Position numbers and translations under genes: made by a program. Shown one piece after another: positions 1 through 8,953 of a stretch of DNA of 64,000 nucleotides. Every line of letters begins with the position of its first letter. The stretch's first letter is position 1. The stretch comes from an uncultured Erysipelotrichales bacterium (GTDB lineage: Bacteria > Bacillota_I > Bacilli_A > Erysipelotrichales > Coprobacillaceae). The notes below the pieces were generated by a model. That model did not search any database. It was not told where the DNA came from and saw nothing but the letters and a program-made list of their open reading frames with translations. The stretch spans positions 1 through 64,000 of the forward strand of contig CAJTTM010000002.1 of NCBI GenBank assembly GCA_910579135.1. The letters are read 5' to 3'.

Positions 1-18
1 GACTGTTAGTCCAAAATA

Positions 19-61
19 AAAAGAACAATACTCAGTATAATGACTGAAATATTGTCCTTTT
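19..61 (-). terminator. Intrinsic terminator after murD
   Basis: A 12-base inverted repeat (arms 19-30 and 50-61, one G-U pair on the minus strand) lies just downstream of the murD stop and is followed by a T-rich run. It probably ends the mraY-murD transcript. Confidence 0.7.
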
Positions 62-65
62 ATCT

Positions 66-1406
66 CTATAATTCTTTTACAATCTTTTTAAAGACTCTTC
101 CTCTCTCTTCATAACCACCAAATTCATCAAAAGAACTTGTTGACGGTGATAACAAAACAATATCTCCATCATTTGCGATTTCATGAGCTTTAAAAATTGC
201 ATCTTCTAAATGTTCTACAAGATAACTATGAGGATGATTCATATCCTTCATAAATCTTTCTCCAGCATCACCAAAACATATTAATGAAGATATAGAAGAA
301 TTATAACTTGACATTTCTGTTAAATCTAAACCTTTTTCATATCCACCCATTAATAAAATAACAGGTTTATCAAATGCCTTTAACGCAATAATTGCTGCAT
401 CTGTATTTGTTGCTTTTGAATCATTATAGTATTTAACACCATCTAATGCTCTTACATATTCAATACGATGCTCGACTCCCATAAAATTTTTTAATGTGTA
501 AGAAATAGATTTCTTATCAACATGACATAATATTCCAGATACTATCGCAATCATCATATTTTGAACATTATGTTTACCAACAATTTTAATATCTTTTAAA
601 GGAATAATTTCTTTAGTTCCATAATAGATTGCATCATTTTTAATCATACAATCAGCTTCATGTTCTAATGAAATGGTTATACTTTGACTTTTCCTAGGAT
701 ATTTCACTAAATAATCCTTTAAAGTCTCATCATCAATATTTTCAATATAATAATCATTTTCATCTTGATTCATATAAATATTCATTTTAGAAGCATAGTA
801 TTCATTTAAAGATGCCATATAATCTAAATGATCTGGTGTTAAATTCATAACAGTAGAAACATGGGGTTTTAACTTATCAATATTCAATAACTGAAAGTTA
901 GACATTTCTAAAACAATATCATGCCCACCTTCTTCTAACAAATTATTCTCTAAAATAACCTGGCAATAAGGAATTCCAATATTACCAGCTAAATGAACCT
1001 TATGATTCGCATTCTTTAATATCTCATGAATTAATGTTACTGTTGTTGTTTTCCCATTTGTTCCAGTAACCGCAATATAATTTTGTGGTTTTGCATATTG
1101 ATAACCAAGTTCTATTTCTGTATAAACAGGTATACCTCTTTCTTTTAAACGTAGTAAAAATGGTTTATGATAATTAATACCTGGATTTCTTACTACAAAA
1201 TCAAAATCTCTCTCAAAAAGTTCATCAGGATGTCCACCACAAACAACTTCAAAACCTCTTTCAATATATTCATCATATTTTAATATCTTTTCTTTGGGAC
1301 TATACTCATTAATTGTAATATCAGCATTCAAATAATCTAATAACTCAACAGCAGCTTGACCACTTTTCGCAAGTCCTAAAACCAAAACTTTTTTTCCACT
1401 TAACAT
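66..1406 (-). CDS. murD: UDP-N-acetylmuramoyl-L-alanine--D-glutamate ligase MurD
   Basis: Cytoplasmic ATP-dependent ligase that adds D-glutamate to UDP-MurNAc-L-Ala in peptidoglycan precursor synthesis. The 446-residue length is normal for MurD. An N-terminal nucleotide-binding segment (VLVLGLAKSG, residues 7-16) is followed by the Mur-ligase P-loop GTNGKTT at 115-121, the central motif NLTPDHLDYM, and the C-terminal DSKATNTDA and LLMGG motifs. A GGGAGTG ribosome site sits about 8 bases before the ATG. It starts 3 bases after the mraY stop, so the two are co-transcribed in the usual wall-cluster order and a terminator follows. Confidence 0.97.
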   Translation of the reverse strand: MLSGKKVLVLGLAKSGQAAVELLDYLNADITINEYSPKEKILKYDEYIERGFEVVCGGHPDELFERDFDFVVRNPGINYHKPFLLRLKERGIPVYTEIELGYQYAKPQNYIAVTGTNGKTTTVTLIHEILKNANHKVHLAGNIGIPYCQVILENNLLEEGGHDIVLEMSNFQLLNIDKLKPHVSTVMNLTPDHLDYMASLNEYYASKMNIYMNQDENDYYIENIDDETLKDYLVKYPRKSQSITISLEHEADCMIKNDAIYYGTKEIIPLKDIKIVGKHNVQNMMIAIVSGILCHVDKKSISYTLKNFMGVEHRIEYVRALDGVKYYNDSKATNTDAAIIALKAFDKPVILLMGGYEKGLDLTEMSSYNSSISSLICFGDAGERFMKDMNHPHSYLVEHLEDAIFKAHEIANDGDIVLLSPSTSSFDEFGGYEERGRVFKKIVKEL

Positions 1407-1409
1407 TTT

Positions 1410-2384
1410 TTATATCACTCCCAGTAAAACACCTATAATCCCACAAATGAAACCAACAAACCAAAAAGAAATAACAACTTGTTGTTCATTCCATCCAAGC
1501 ATTTCAAAATGATGATGTATAGGTGCCATCTTAAATACTCTTTTTCCTCTTGTTTTAAAGGAAACAACTTGAATAATAACAGATAAAGTTTCCATTAAAA
1601 AAACTCCGCCAATTAAAATCAATAATAACTCTTGTTTTGTGAAAATAGCTAATGCTGCTAAAATCCCACCAAGTGAAAGCGAACCACAATCACCCATGAA
1701 AATACGTGCTGGATGAAAATTAAAATACATAAACCCAGCTAACGCACCAATAAGTGCCATAGCATAAATCGCAACATCATATTGATGACACATAATTGCG
1801 AAAATCACAAATGGAGCTATCGCAACAATCATCAATCCAGTTGCTAGTCCATCTAAACCATCAGTTAAATTAACAGCATTACTTTCTGAAGCAAACATGA
1901 AATAAATAAGCACAGGATAAAATATGCTTAAGTCTAATTCATAGTGAATAATTGGTATCATAATTACTGAAGTAAAATCAGGAACAAAACGAACTGCCAA
2001 CAAATAAAAAGCGATAGCTAAAACTGATTGTAAAGCATATTTATATAATGGTTTTAAGCCAACATTAGAATGTTTAACAACAATTAAATAATCATCTAAA
2101 AAACCAATAAGTCCATACCCAACAAATACAAATGTTATTAAATTAATAACTGGACTTTGAATAAAAGAAATATTTAAAACATAAACACTTAATACAGTAC
2201 AAATAATAAAAGCCAACCCACCCATTGTTGGAGTACCACCTTTATATTTGTGTGACTCTAAACCTTCTTCTCTTTCTACTTGTCCAAATTTAATTTTATG
2301 TAAATAAGGAATAAATTTTGGCATGACTAACATCATTAAAATAAAAGCCACTGCAAAATTAAGTATAACTTTAATGAAATCCAT
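1410..2384 (-). CDS. mraY: Phospho-N-acetylmuramoyl-pentapeptide transferase MraY
   Basis: Integral membrane enzyme that moves phospho-MurNAc-pentapeptide from UDP to undecaprenyl phosphate, forming lipid I. About ten membrane segments are visible. Family motifs include NLTDGLDGLATG with the catalytic aspartates, FMGDCGSLSLGG, and the histidine-rich PIHHHFE near the C-terminus. An upstream in-frame start at 2414 exists, but the ATG at 2384 (protein MDFIKV...) is preferred: AAAAGGGG lies 8 bases before it and 324 residues matches the family. Followed directly by murD. Confidence 0.96.
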   Translation of the reverse strand: MDFIKVILNFAVAFILMMLVMPKFIPYLHKIKFGQVEREEGLESHKYKGGTPTMGGLAFIICTVLSVYVLNISFIQSPVINLITFVFVGYGLIGFLDDYLIVVKHSNVGLKPLYKYALQSVLAIAFYLLAVRFVPDFTSVIMIPIIHYELDLSIFYPVLIYFMFASESNAVNLTDGLDGLATGLMIVAIAPFVIFAIMCHQYDVAIYAMALIGALAGFMYFNFHPARIFMGDCGSLSLGGILAALAIFTKQELLLILIGGVFLMETLSVIIQVVSFKTRGKRVFKMAPIHHHFEMLGWNEQQVVISFWFVGFICGIIGVLLGVI

Positions 2385-2481
2385 TTCCACATCCCCTTTT
2401 CTATACCTAAACAATATATCATAAATACATCATTTTCACAATAAAATAACTAGAAAAGGAAAGAATTTATTAATCTAAAAA

Positions 2482-2504
2482 ATTCCAGAATTATTTTCTG
2501 GAAT
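2482..2504 (-). terminator. Terminator overlapping the superoxide reductase stop
   Basis: Arms ATTCCAGAA (2482-2490) and TTCTGGAAT (2496-2504) form a hairpin followed on the minus strand by TTTTTT. It includes the stop codon of the superoxide reductase gene, so the last codons lie in the hairpin. Confidence 0.8.
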
Positions 2505-2859
2505 CAAAAGAAGTTCTCCATAATCCATGAAGTGTACAATATTCATAAACACCTTTAATTTCTTCATTATCAGCTAGAACAAACTCAGCTATTGGTTTAT
2601 CACTATAAGTTAAATATTTAATTTGTCCACCATATGTCGTTTCTAGAAAGATAAAAGAAATATAATGTTCATCTGTCATAGGATGCATAATATCTCCCAC
2701 TTTCACTTTAACATGATGACCATCAATTTCTACTTTAGGAATATGTTTTTCATTTAAAGATTCTTGACTTTGATGTTCTAATAGTGATAATTTAGGTTCT
2801 TTAACTTCGTTATGTGATAAAAACAATTCCTTTGTTTTTTCATCAATATAAAATACCAT
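2491..2859 (-). CDS. Superoxide reductase (desulfoferrodoxin C-terminal-domain type)
   Basis: Reduces superoxide to peroxide without making oxygen, a typical anaerobe defence. The 122-residue protein carries the Fe(His)4Cys site signatures: EKHIPKV, GDIMHPMTDEHYI (two ligand histidines), and C-T-L-H-G-LW near residue 113 (the Cys and last His ligands). The four-Cys desulforedoxin centre of full desulfoferrodoxins is absent, so this is the one-iron, neelaredoxin-like form with a divergent N-terminal extension of about 40 residues. It follows proA on the same strand. Its start codon lies in a hairpin (separate entry). Confidence 0.9.
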   Translation of the reverse strand: MVFYIDEKTKELFLSHNEVKEPKLSLLEHQSQESLNEKHIPKVEIDGHHVKVKVGDIMHPMTDEHYISFIFLETTYGGQIKYLTYSDKPIAEFVLADNEEIKGVYEYCTLHGLWRTSFDSRK

Positions 2860-2890
2860 TTTCTCACCTCTTCTTTATTATGAGAAAATG
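2857..2890 (-). promoter_or_regulatory. Hairpin enclosing the superoxide reductase start
   Basis: Perfect 10-base arms CATTTTCTCA (2857-2866) and TGAGAAAATG (2881-2890) surround the ribosome site GAGGTGAG of the superoxide reductase gene, and its ATG is inside the downstream arm on the mRNA. Folding would limit ribosome access. It could also weakly attenuate read-through from proA, but no T-run follows. Confidence 0.5.
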
Positions 2891-2906
2891 GCACGATTTT
2901 ATACAT

Positions 2907-4145
2907 TTATTCTCTAATTTGCCCATCACCATAGATTTTATATTGAAATGAAGTCATTTCTCTTAAACCAAGTGGTCCTCTTGCATGTAATTTTTGAGTA
3001 CTAATTCCTAATTCTGCTCCAAAACCAAATTCTCCCCCATCACTAAAACGAGTAGAAGCATTATGGTATAAACAAGCAGAATCAAGAGCACTTAAAAAAT
3101 AATCAGCAGTTTCTTTGTTTTCTGTAATGATTGCTTCAGAATGTTTTGTGGAATATTGATAAATATGCTCTATTGCCTCATTAACATTTTTAACCACTTT
3201 AATAGAAATAATATAATCATCATATTCAGTTGCATAATCTTCTTGAGTTGCCTTATGACAATTCAATATCTTTACAACCTTTTCATCTCCACGTATTTCT
3301 ACAGAACTAAAAACTTTTTGTAATCTATTTAAATAATCTTTTGCAATATCTTGATGAACTAAAATCGTTTCAATAGCATTGCAAACAGAAGGTCTTTGTA
3401 TCTTTGCATTTACACTAATATCAATTGCCTTTGTCATATCAGCATCTTTATCTATATAAAGATGACAATTACCTGCTCCTGTTTCAATAACAGGTACAGT
3501 CGCATTTTTTACAACATGTTGAATCAAGCCCTTTCCACCTCTAGGAACAACAACATCAACATATTCATTTGCTTGAATCAATTCGCTTACAATGCTTCGA
3601 TCATTGTTTTCTATTAATGTTACACAATGTGTTGGAAGAATATTTTGGATTGCATTTTGAATCACTAAAGCTAAAATTTTATTAGAATTAATGGCTTCTT
3701 TACCTCCTTTTAAAACACAAACATTACTTGATTTTAAACATAAACATGCAATATCTACAGTGACATTAGGTCTAGATTCATAAATGATTCCAAAGACTCC
3801 AATAGGAACTCTTACTTGTTGAATATGAAGTTGATTAGGACGATAGATATCTCTAATCACTTCTCCAACAGGATCATCCAATGTCATTAATTTTTTAATA
3901 TCTTCACTAATCTTTATAATTCTCTCTTTATTTAATAATAATCTATCTATCATTGCTTCACTCATATGATTGTTTTTTGCATTTTCAATATCTTTATAAT
4001 TCTCTTTTAAAATTAAATTAATATTTTCTATTAAAGCATTAGAAATATTAAGTAATGCCTTATTCTTTGCTTTTGAATCAACCAATAACATTTCTCTAGA
4101 AGCTGCCTTTGCTTTTACTAATATATTTTCTAACTCTTTATTCAT
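2907..4145 (-). CDS. proA: Gamma-glutamyl phosphate reductase ProA
   Basis: Second step of proline synthesis: NADPH-dependent reduction of gamma-glutamyl phosphate to glutamate semialdehyde. An aldehyde-dehydrogenase-fold protein of about 412 residues with the family segments VPIGVFGIIYESRPNVT, NVCVLKGGKEA, the catalytic Cys in QRPSVCNAIET, and the C-terminal FGAELGISTQKLHARGP. A GTG start at 4154 is possible, but the ATG at 4145 has AGAGGTG about 6 bases upstream. It overlaps or abuts the proB stop, so proB-proA is translationally coupled. Confidence 0.96.
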   Translation of the reverse strand: MNKELENILVKAKAASREMLLVDSKAKNKALLNISNALIENINLILKENYKDIENAKNNHMSEAMIDRLLLNKERIIKISEDIKKLMTLDDPVGEVIRDIYRPNQLHIQQVRVPIGVFGIIYESRPNVTVDIACLCLKSSNVCVLKGGKEAINSNKILALVIQNAIQNILPTHCVTLIENNDRSIVSELIQANEYVDVVVPRGGKGLIQHVVKNATVPVIETGAGNCHLYIDKDADMTKAIDISVNAKIQRPSVCNAIETILVHQDIAKDYLNRLQKVFSSVEIRGDEKVVKILNCHKATQEDYATEYDDYIISIKVVKNVNEAIEHIYQYSTKHSEAIITENKETADYFLSALDSACLYHNASTRFSDGGEFGFGAELGISTQKLHARGPLGLREMTSFQYKIYGDGQIRE

Positions 4146-4150
4146 CTTTA

Positions 4151-5263
4151 TCACCTCTTAAATACAATATTATTTGCATGAATCACTTCATCATAATCTT
4201 TATAATGTAAAATATTTTCAATTTCACTTGTATTATATCCTTTAATTAATTTAATCTCATCACTAGAATAATTGACAATACCTTTACCTATAACCTCATC
4301 TTCTGTTTCAATAGAAACAACCTGTCCCATTAAAAACTGTCCTTCTACCCTAACAATACCTTTAGGAAGAAGACTCTTACGATGATCAATCATTGCTTCT
4401 TTTGCACCTTTATCAACAATCACTTTACCTTTGATATTGACTCTATAAGCCAACCAATGATCTCTAGAAGAAAGAGAATTAAGACTCGCATTAAACCATG
4501 TTCCCTCATCTTCAAATATCTTTAATAAATAATCCTCTTTTTCACCATTAACAATTACTAAATGTTTACCATAGTCATTAACAATCTTAGCAGCCCTAAT
4601 CTTAGTAGACATACCACCTGTTCCCAGTGAAGAAGAAGTATCACCAGCCATTGCCCATATAGCTTCATCAATACGTTCAACAAACTTCAATAGCTTTGCA
4701 TCACTATAAATCTTAGGATTTTTAGTATATAGACCATCAATATCAGAAACAAGAACAAGTAAATCAGCATTGATAACAGGAACCAACAAAGCAGATAATG
4801 TATCATTATCCCCTACTTTAATTTCCTCAACTGCCAGAACATCATTTTCATTAATAACAGGAATCACATCATAATCTAATAAAGCATGAATCGTATTACA
4901 TAAATTCATCAAACGTTTACGATCATCAAAATCTCCATGGTTTAATAATACCTGTCCACATTTTAATCCAAACAATTCAAAGATTTCTTCATATATTTGC
5001 ATCAAATGAGCTTGTCCAATAGCAGCTAAAGCTTGTTTTTGAGGAAGAGTTGTTGGTTTTTTATCCAAATGTAAAACACCCATTCCTGTTGCAATAGCTC
5101 CTGAAGATACCAAAGCAACTAAATAACCATTCTTTTTTAATTTAGAAATCTGTAAAACAAGTTTCAAAATCTTTTCTTTCTCTATTTGTCCAAATTCATT
5201 ACACAATGAAGATGATCCAACTTTAATTAAAATGGTTTTAATATTCTTCGTATCTCTCATCAT
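4151..5263 (-). CDS. proB: Glutamate 5-kinase ProB
   Basis: Phosphorylates L-glutamate to gamma-glutamyl phosphate, the first and normally proline-inhibited step of proline synthesis. Residues 1 to about 260 form the amino-acid-kinase domain (ILIKVGSSS, SSGAIATGM, NENDVLAVEEIKVGDNDTLSA, GTGGMSTKI). The rest is a PUA domain, giving the normal bacterial length of 370. The start has AAAGGAG upstream with ATG-ATG, so either Met could be used. It overlaps the end of the preceding membrane-protein gene by about 25 bases. Confidence 0.96.
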   Translation of the reverse strand: MMRDTKNIKTILIKVGSSSLCNEFGQIEKEKILKLVLQISKLKKNGYLVALVSSGAIATGMGVLHLDKKPTTLPQKQALAAIGQAHLMQIYEEIFELFGLKCGQVLLNHGDFDDRKRLMNLCNTIHALLDYDVIPVINENDVLAVEEIKVGDNDTLSALLVPVINADLLVLVSDIDGLYTKNPKIYSDAKLLKFVERIDEAIWAMAGDTSSSLGTGGMSTKIRAAKIVNDYGKHLVIVNGEKEDYLLKIFEDEGTWFNASLNSLSSRDHWLAYRVNIKGKVIVDKGAKEAMIDHRKSLLPKGIVRVEGQFLMGQVVSIETEDEVIGKGIVNYSSDEIKLIKGYNTSEIENILHYKDYDEVIHANNIVFKR

Positions 5264-6080
5264 CTTGCTCCTTTGTTAATTCTTTATATAATAAATACTT
5301 TGCTATTTCAAAACGTCCTTTTACTAATTCAATATACATAAATAATGATACAACCAAACATAACAACATCAAAACTTCATTAATATTTCCTAATATAGTT
5401 GCTATAAAACCACTAACAATCCAATAACACAAATACCTAGGCAAATAAAGAAAATACATAAATAATAAAGGTTTAAGTTGTCCTTTCACCATTTTACAAG
5501 ATCGAGCAAGCGCTTCTATCCAACTATAATCATCTTCTTCTATAATATAAGGCATAAACGAAGATAAAATTATCAATAATAAATACAAAAATATTGATAA
5601 TATGATATTAACTGTTAATGGAGCATTTTGAAATAATGGTAAAATCAATTGTAAATTAGGAATAAATAATTCAGTATGAATAAGTGTATTCCCTGTACTA
5701 ACAATCCAGTCCCATGAAAACAATGATTGATTAAAAGTAAAATTCAATAAAGTCGGTAACACTGAAAGTGCTAATAAAAAAACAATCAATAATTTTCTAA
5801 TGAAATAAACTGGAAAAACTCTTGTAAAATGGGTAATTCCTATTAAACTATCATCCAATGATAATAAAGGTTTTTCCTCATTAACAATCTTCATTGAACA
5901 AATAACATATCCATGAGCAATTGAACATAAAAATAATGAAACAAAGAAAGAAAAAAAACCACTTTGTAAATACTGAGCTAATAAACTTATATATCCCACA
6001 AAGAAAAAATGAGGAACTAATTGTTCTTTATTTTTTCTATACAATTGTTCTGCCTTCATCTTCATTTCAACAATACTCAT
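5238..6080 (-). CDS. Multi-pass membrane protein, DUF975-like
   Basis: Unknown function. The start at 6080 (MSIVEMKMKAEQLYRKNKEQL) is chosen because GAGGAG stands 6 bases before it; the open frame to 6146 has no such site. About 280 residues: a short amphipathic N-terminus, then five or six hydrophobic segments and a charged C-terminal tail (KEQDDERYEEY). The pattern of an early amphipathic helix and a conserved mid-protein SW-EA--RS-KMVKG motif resembles the DUF975 family. It overlaps proB, so it is probably co-transcribed with proBA. Confidence 0.75.
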   Translation of the reverse strand: MSIVEMKMKAEQLYRKNKEQLVPHFFFVGYISLLAQYLQSGFFSFFVSLFLCSIAHGYVICSMKIVNEEKPLLSLDDSLIGITHFTRVFPVYFIRKLLIVFLLALSVLPTLLNFTFNQSLFSWDWIVSTGNTLIHTELFIPNLQLILPLFQNAPLTVNIILSIFLYLLLIILSSFMPYIIEEDDYSWIEALARSCKMVKGQLKPLLFMYFLYLPRYLCYWIVSGFIATILGNINEVLMLLCLVVSLFMYIELVKGRFEIAKYLLYKELTKEQDDERYEEY

Positions 6081-6156
6081 TTTATTCTCCTCATTCTTTT
6101 TAACCATTATACACATATTTAAATAAAAAGTAAAAGAAATTATCATTCACTTGAAA

Positions 6157-6175
6157 AGACCATCTATGATGGTCT
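6157..6175 (-). terminator. Terminator after the bceB-like permease gene
   Basis: Perfect 8-base stem AGACCATC/GATGGTCT with a 3-base loop and a TTTT run on the minus strand. It separates the Bce module from the downstream proBA transcript. Confidence 0.75.
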
Positions 6176-6205
6176 AATACTTCCCTATATAAGGAATACT
6201 CTTTT

Positions 6206-8098
6206 TCATTTAACTTCAACAATTTTTCGATAAATTATATTAGATAAAACATAGAAAATAATAAATAAAACAATCACAACAATAACACTTGTTAAATTAA
6301 TCATTAATAATTCTGTTTGCATCATATTCGCAAGTGCCTTTACTGAAAAATAAGATGAAATAGACATAATTAATAATGGGAAAGCATAAATAATAAACAA
6401 TTCTTTTCCAATTGATTTTTTTAATATTTCATGATTTATTCCAAGTTTATTTAATACAAGATAACGACTTTTATCTTCAAAAGCATCATTATATAACTTC
6501 ATAAAAATAATACTTCCACTTGCAACAACAAAAACAAGGAACATAAATACACATAATGCATAGATTGATTTTATCCATTCCATTTCATTATCCTCATTTG
6601 GATTAAGACTGACAAGACCAATAGAATCATTAGCCTGTCGTAAATCTTGTTTTGAAGTTTCAAAAGACTTCATATCTTTAATCTTATAATTATAAAAATA
6701 AACTTCTTTTCCTAAAGGTAATAATTTTTGATACTCACTATCACTAATCATATATAAAGATATTTTCTCTTGCATATATCCAAGATATGCCTCTGTTGTA
6801 AAATCAAGCATATGATAAGTCTTTTTATTAATTGTTATTTTTTCATTTGATCTATCAGTTAAAATCGTTAACATATATAAACGTTCTATTTTAACATATT
6901 CATTAGACTTTGGCTCTTTATAGGAAAACTCTAAACCAGTTTGTTTTGCTAGAGCTTTAACTTGTGAATAAGATAAAACAGCATAAGCAGTATGAGAATA
7001 ACGAGAACTCATTAAAGATGAATCTAATTGTAAAACAGCTATAGAACTTCCATATTTCACTTGACTTTTCTTTTCAATGATCTTTTGATAATAATCTTTT
7101 AAACCTTTTTTTTGACTCATCACTTGATAATTATAGACATGCCTAGAAGACATCATATTATCATATCTTTGTTTCATTGCAAAACCAGTTGCTAGCGCTG
7201 TGACTGAACAAAGCATTAATATACATGTAATCGCATAAGTTCTATAATTTTTCTTGATTCTAAAAATAATATTATTTATCCAAAGTGTTCTTTCTTTTTT
7301 ATATAAAAACATTTTTCTTGTTTTTAAAGTTTGAAAAATAAAAGGAATAAGTCCTCCAAAGATAAAATAAATACCTACTATTACGCATATTACAGCTTTT
7401 AATACATTATTTAAAACTTCCATACCACCTTTTGCAATCGCAATATAATAACCATATCCAAGTACAACTATACCAATGATTGTTTTTATCATTAAAATGG
7501 TATTATTTTGTTTTATCAATTCATTTTGTTTATGATATGAAAGTAAATCTAAAATATTACTTCTCACTATATTAACAAATCCCTTAGCAACAAAAATCAT
7601 ATAAATAGTTAAATATATCACTGACGTTTTAATAACTGCTGACATCGAAAAAGAAAAATGCATATCTATATGAATATCAGATAGATGAATAAAAAACATT
7701 TGAAACAACTGTCCAAAGATGCCTCCACTTAATAGCCCTATCAATAAAGAAACAAAACCAATAAGAGTAATCTCTATCATATAAAGTCTACCAATTTGCA
7801 AATGTGTAAGACCCATAAAAGCATAAATACCAATTTCTTTTTTTCTTCTTGTTAAAAAGACATTTGTAGAATACCATATAAAAAATATCATAAAAATAAT
7901 CAATACAATAATAATAACTTGAATAATAATTTTAGTTTTCTCTAAATTATCTTGACTAAGTGCAGATAACACTCCAGAATCAATCATATTAAAAAAATTA
8001 AAGAATATTAATATTGTAAAAGATAGTGCAATAATCAATGAAAGATAATTCTTAAAACTACTCTTAAAATTTAAAAATGATAATTTCAACATACTCAT
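6206..8098 (-). CDS. Bce-type ABC transporter permease
   Basis: Membrane subunit of a peptide-antibiotic sensing and detoxification transporter. 630 residues with the BceB arrangement: an N-terminal hydrophobic segment (about 17-37), a block of membrane segments including an FtsX-like region (STNVFLTRRKKEIGIYAFMGLT), a large extracytoplasmic domain at roughly residues 310-520, and a final FtsX-like set of helices. The large external loop is the usual site for recognising lipid-II-binding peptides. It overlaps the ATPase gene by 4 bases and is followed by a terminator. Specific drug unknown. Confidence 0.92.
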   Translation of the reverse strand: MSMLKLSFLNFKSSFKNYLSLIIALSFTILIFFNFFNMIDSGVLSALSQDNLEKTKIIIQVIIIVLIIFMIFFIWYSTNVFLTRRKKEIGIYAFMGLTHLQIGRLYMIEITLIGFVSLLIGLLSGGIFGQLFQMFFIHLSDIHIDMHFSFSMSAVIKTSVIYLTIYMIFVAKGFVNIVRSNILDLLSYHKQNELIKQNNTILMIKTIIGIVVLGYGYYIAIAKGGMEVLNNVLKAVICVIVGIYFIFGGLIPFIFQTLKTRKMFLYKKERTLWINNIIFRIKKNYRTYAITCILMLCSVTALATGFAMKQRYDNMMSSRHVYNYQVMSQKKGLKDYYQKIIEKKSQVKYGSSIAVLQLDSSLMSSRYSHTAYAVLSYSQVKALAKQTGLEFSYKEPKSNEYVKIERLYMLTILTDRSNEKITINKKTYHMLDFTTEAYLGYMQEKISLYMISDSEYQKLLPLGKEVYFYNYKIKDMKSFETSKQDLRQANDSIGLVSLNPNEDNEMEWIKSIYALCVFMFLVFVVASGSIIFMKLYNDAFEDKSRYLVLNKLGINHEILKKSIGKELFIIYAFPLLIMSISSYFSVKALANMMQTELLMINLTSVIVVIVLFIIFYVLSNIIYRKIVEVK

Positions 8099-8856
8099 GA
8101 GAAATCACTTCCCATAGACGCTTGCATTTCAATGATACGATCATAAAACTCCTTACGATCATCACCACAACTTAAACGACATTTAATTAAACCATCACTT
8201 AAAAAATACACATCTTTCGCATACGATGCACTCAATGCATCATGAGTAACCATCAATATAGTTGCTTGTTCTCTTTTATTAACTAATAATAAACATTCTA
8301 ATAAATCTCTACTAGATTTTGAGTCTAAAGCTCCTGTTGGTTCATCTGCAAAAATAATTTGAGGATCACTAATCAAAGCTCTACAGGTTGCTCCTCTTTG
8401 TTTCTGTCCTCCAGATAACTGATAAGGATATTTTTTTAGATGTCCCTTTAAACCAAATATAGAAGCAAGTTGTAATGTCTTTTCAATACATACTTTATTA
8501 CTTGCACCATTTAATGATAATGGCAAAGCAATATTATCTTGCAAAGTCATTGTATCAAGAAGATTATAATCTTGAAAAATAAATCCTATCTTATCTCTTC
8601 TTATCTTTGATAACTCTTTATTTCTTGTCTTAGTTATATCTTTTCCATTCAATAAAATAGTTCCTTGACTTGGTTTATCTATTGTTGATAAAATATTCAA
8701 CAATGTACTTTTACCACTACCACTAGGTCCCATGATTGCAATAAAATCATTCTTATAAATATCCAAATCAATCCCTTTTAAAACTTGAGTTTGAAAACCT
8801 CTATTCCCATAACTCTTTGTTAAATGTTTAATTTCTAAAATCTTTTCATTACTCAT
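8095..8856 (-). CDS. Bce-type ABC transporter ATP-binding protein
   Basis: Energises the adjacent permease. 253 residues of MacB/BceA type: Walker A GPSGSGKST (about 43-51), Q-loop FIFQDYNLL, signature LSGGQKQR, Walker B IIFADEP followed by TGALDSK, and the switch histidine in MVTHD. TAAGGAGG stands before the ATG. The 88-base gap to the kinase gene contains a -10 element and a dyad, so the transporter pair probably has its own regulator-driven promoter, as in other Bce systems. Confidence 0.95.
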   Translation of the reverse strand: MSNEKILEIKHLTKSYGNRGFQTQVLKGIDLDIYKNDFIAIMGPSGSGKSTLLNILSTIDKPSQGTILLNGKDITKTRNKELSKIRRDKIGFIFQDYNLLDTMTLQDNIALPLSLNGASNKVCIEKTLQLASIFGLKGHLKKYPYQLSGGQKQRGATCRALISDPQIIFADEPTGALDSKSSRDLLECLLLVNKREQATILMVTHDALSASYAKDVYFLSDGLIKCRLSCGDDRKEFYDRIIEMQASMGSDFS

Positions 8857-8878
8857 AAATTTTCCTCCTTACACCTAC

Positions 8879-8953
8879 ATTATAAAAAGAAAACATTTAT
8901 AAATCCTTACATTACAATAACAACCCTTAAACATATCTTACATTTTATGTAAG
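8879..8953 (-). promoter_or_regulatory. Promoter region of the Bce-type transporter genes
   Basis: On the minus strand TATAAT (8879-8884) lacks a good -35 hexamer at the right distance, as expected for an activator-dependent promoter. Upstream, CTTACAT-N3-ATGTAAG (8937-8953) is a perfect dyad overlapping the kinase stop codon, and a further TGTTATTGTAATGTAAG repeats part of it. I infer response-regulator binding here. The dyad alone could instead be a weak hairpin ending the kinase transcript. Confidence 0.45.
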
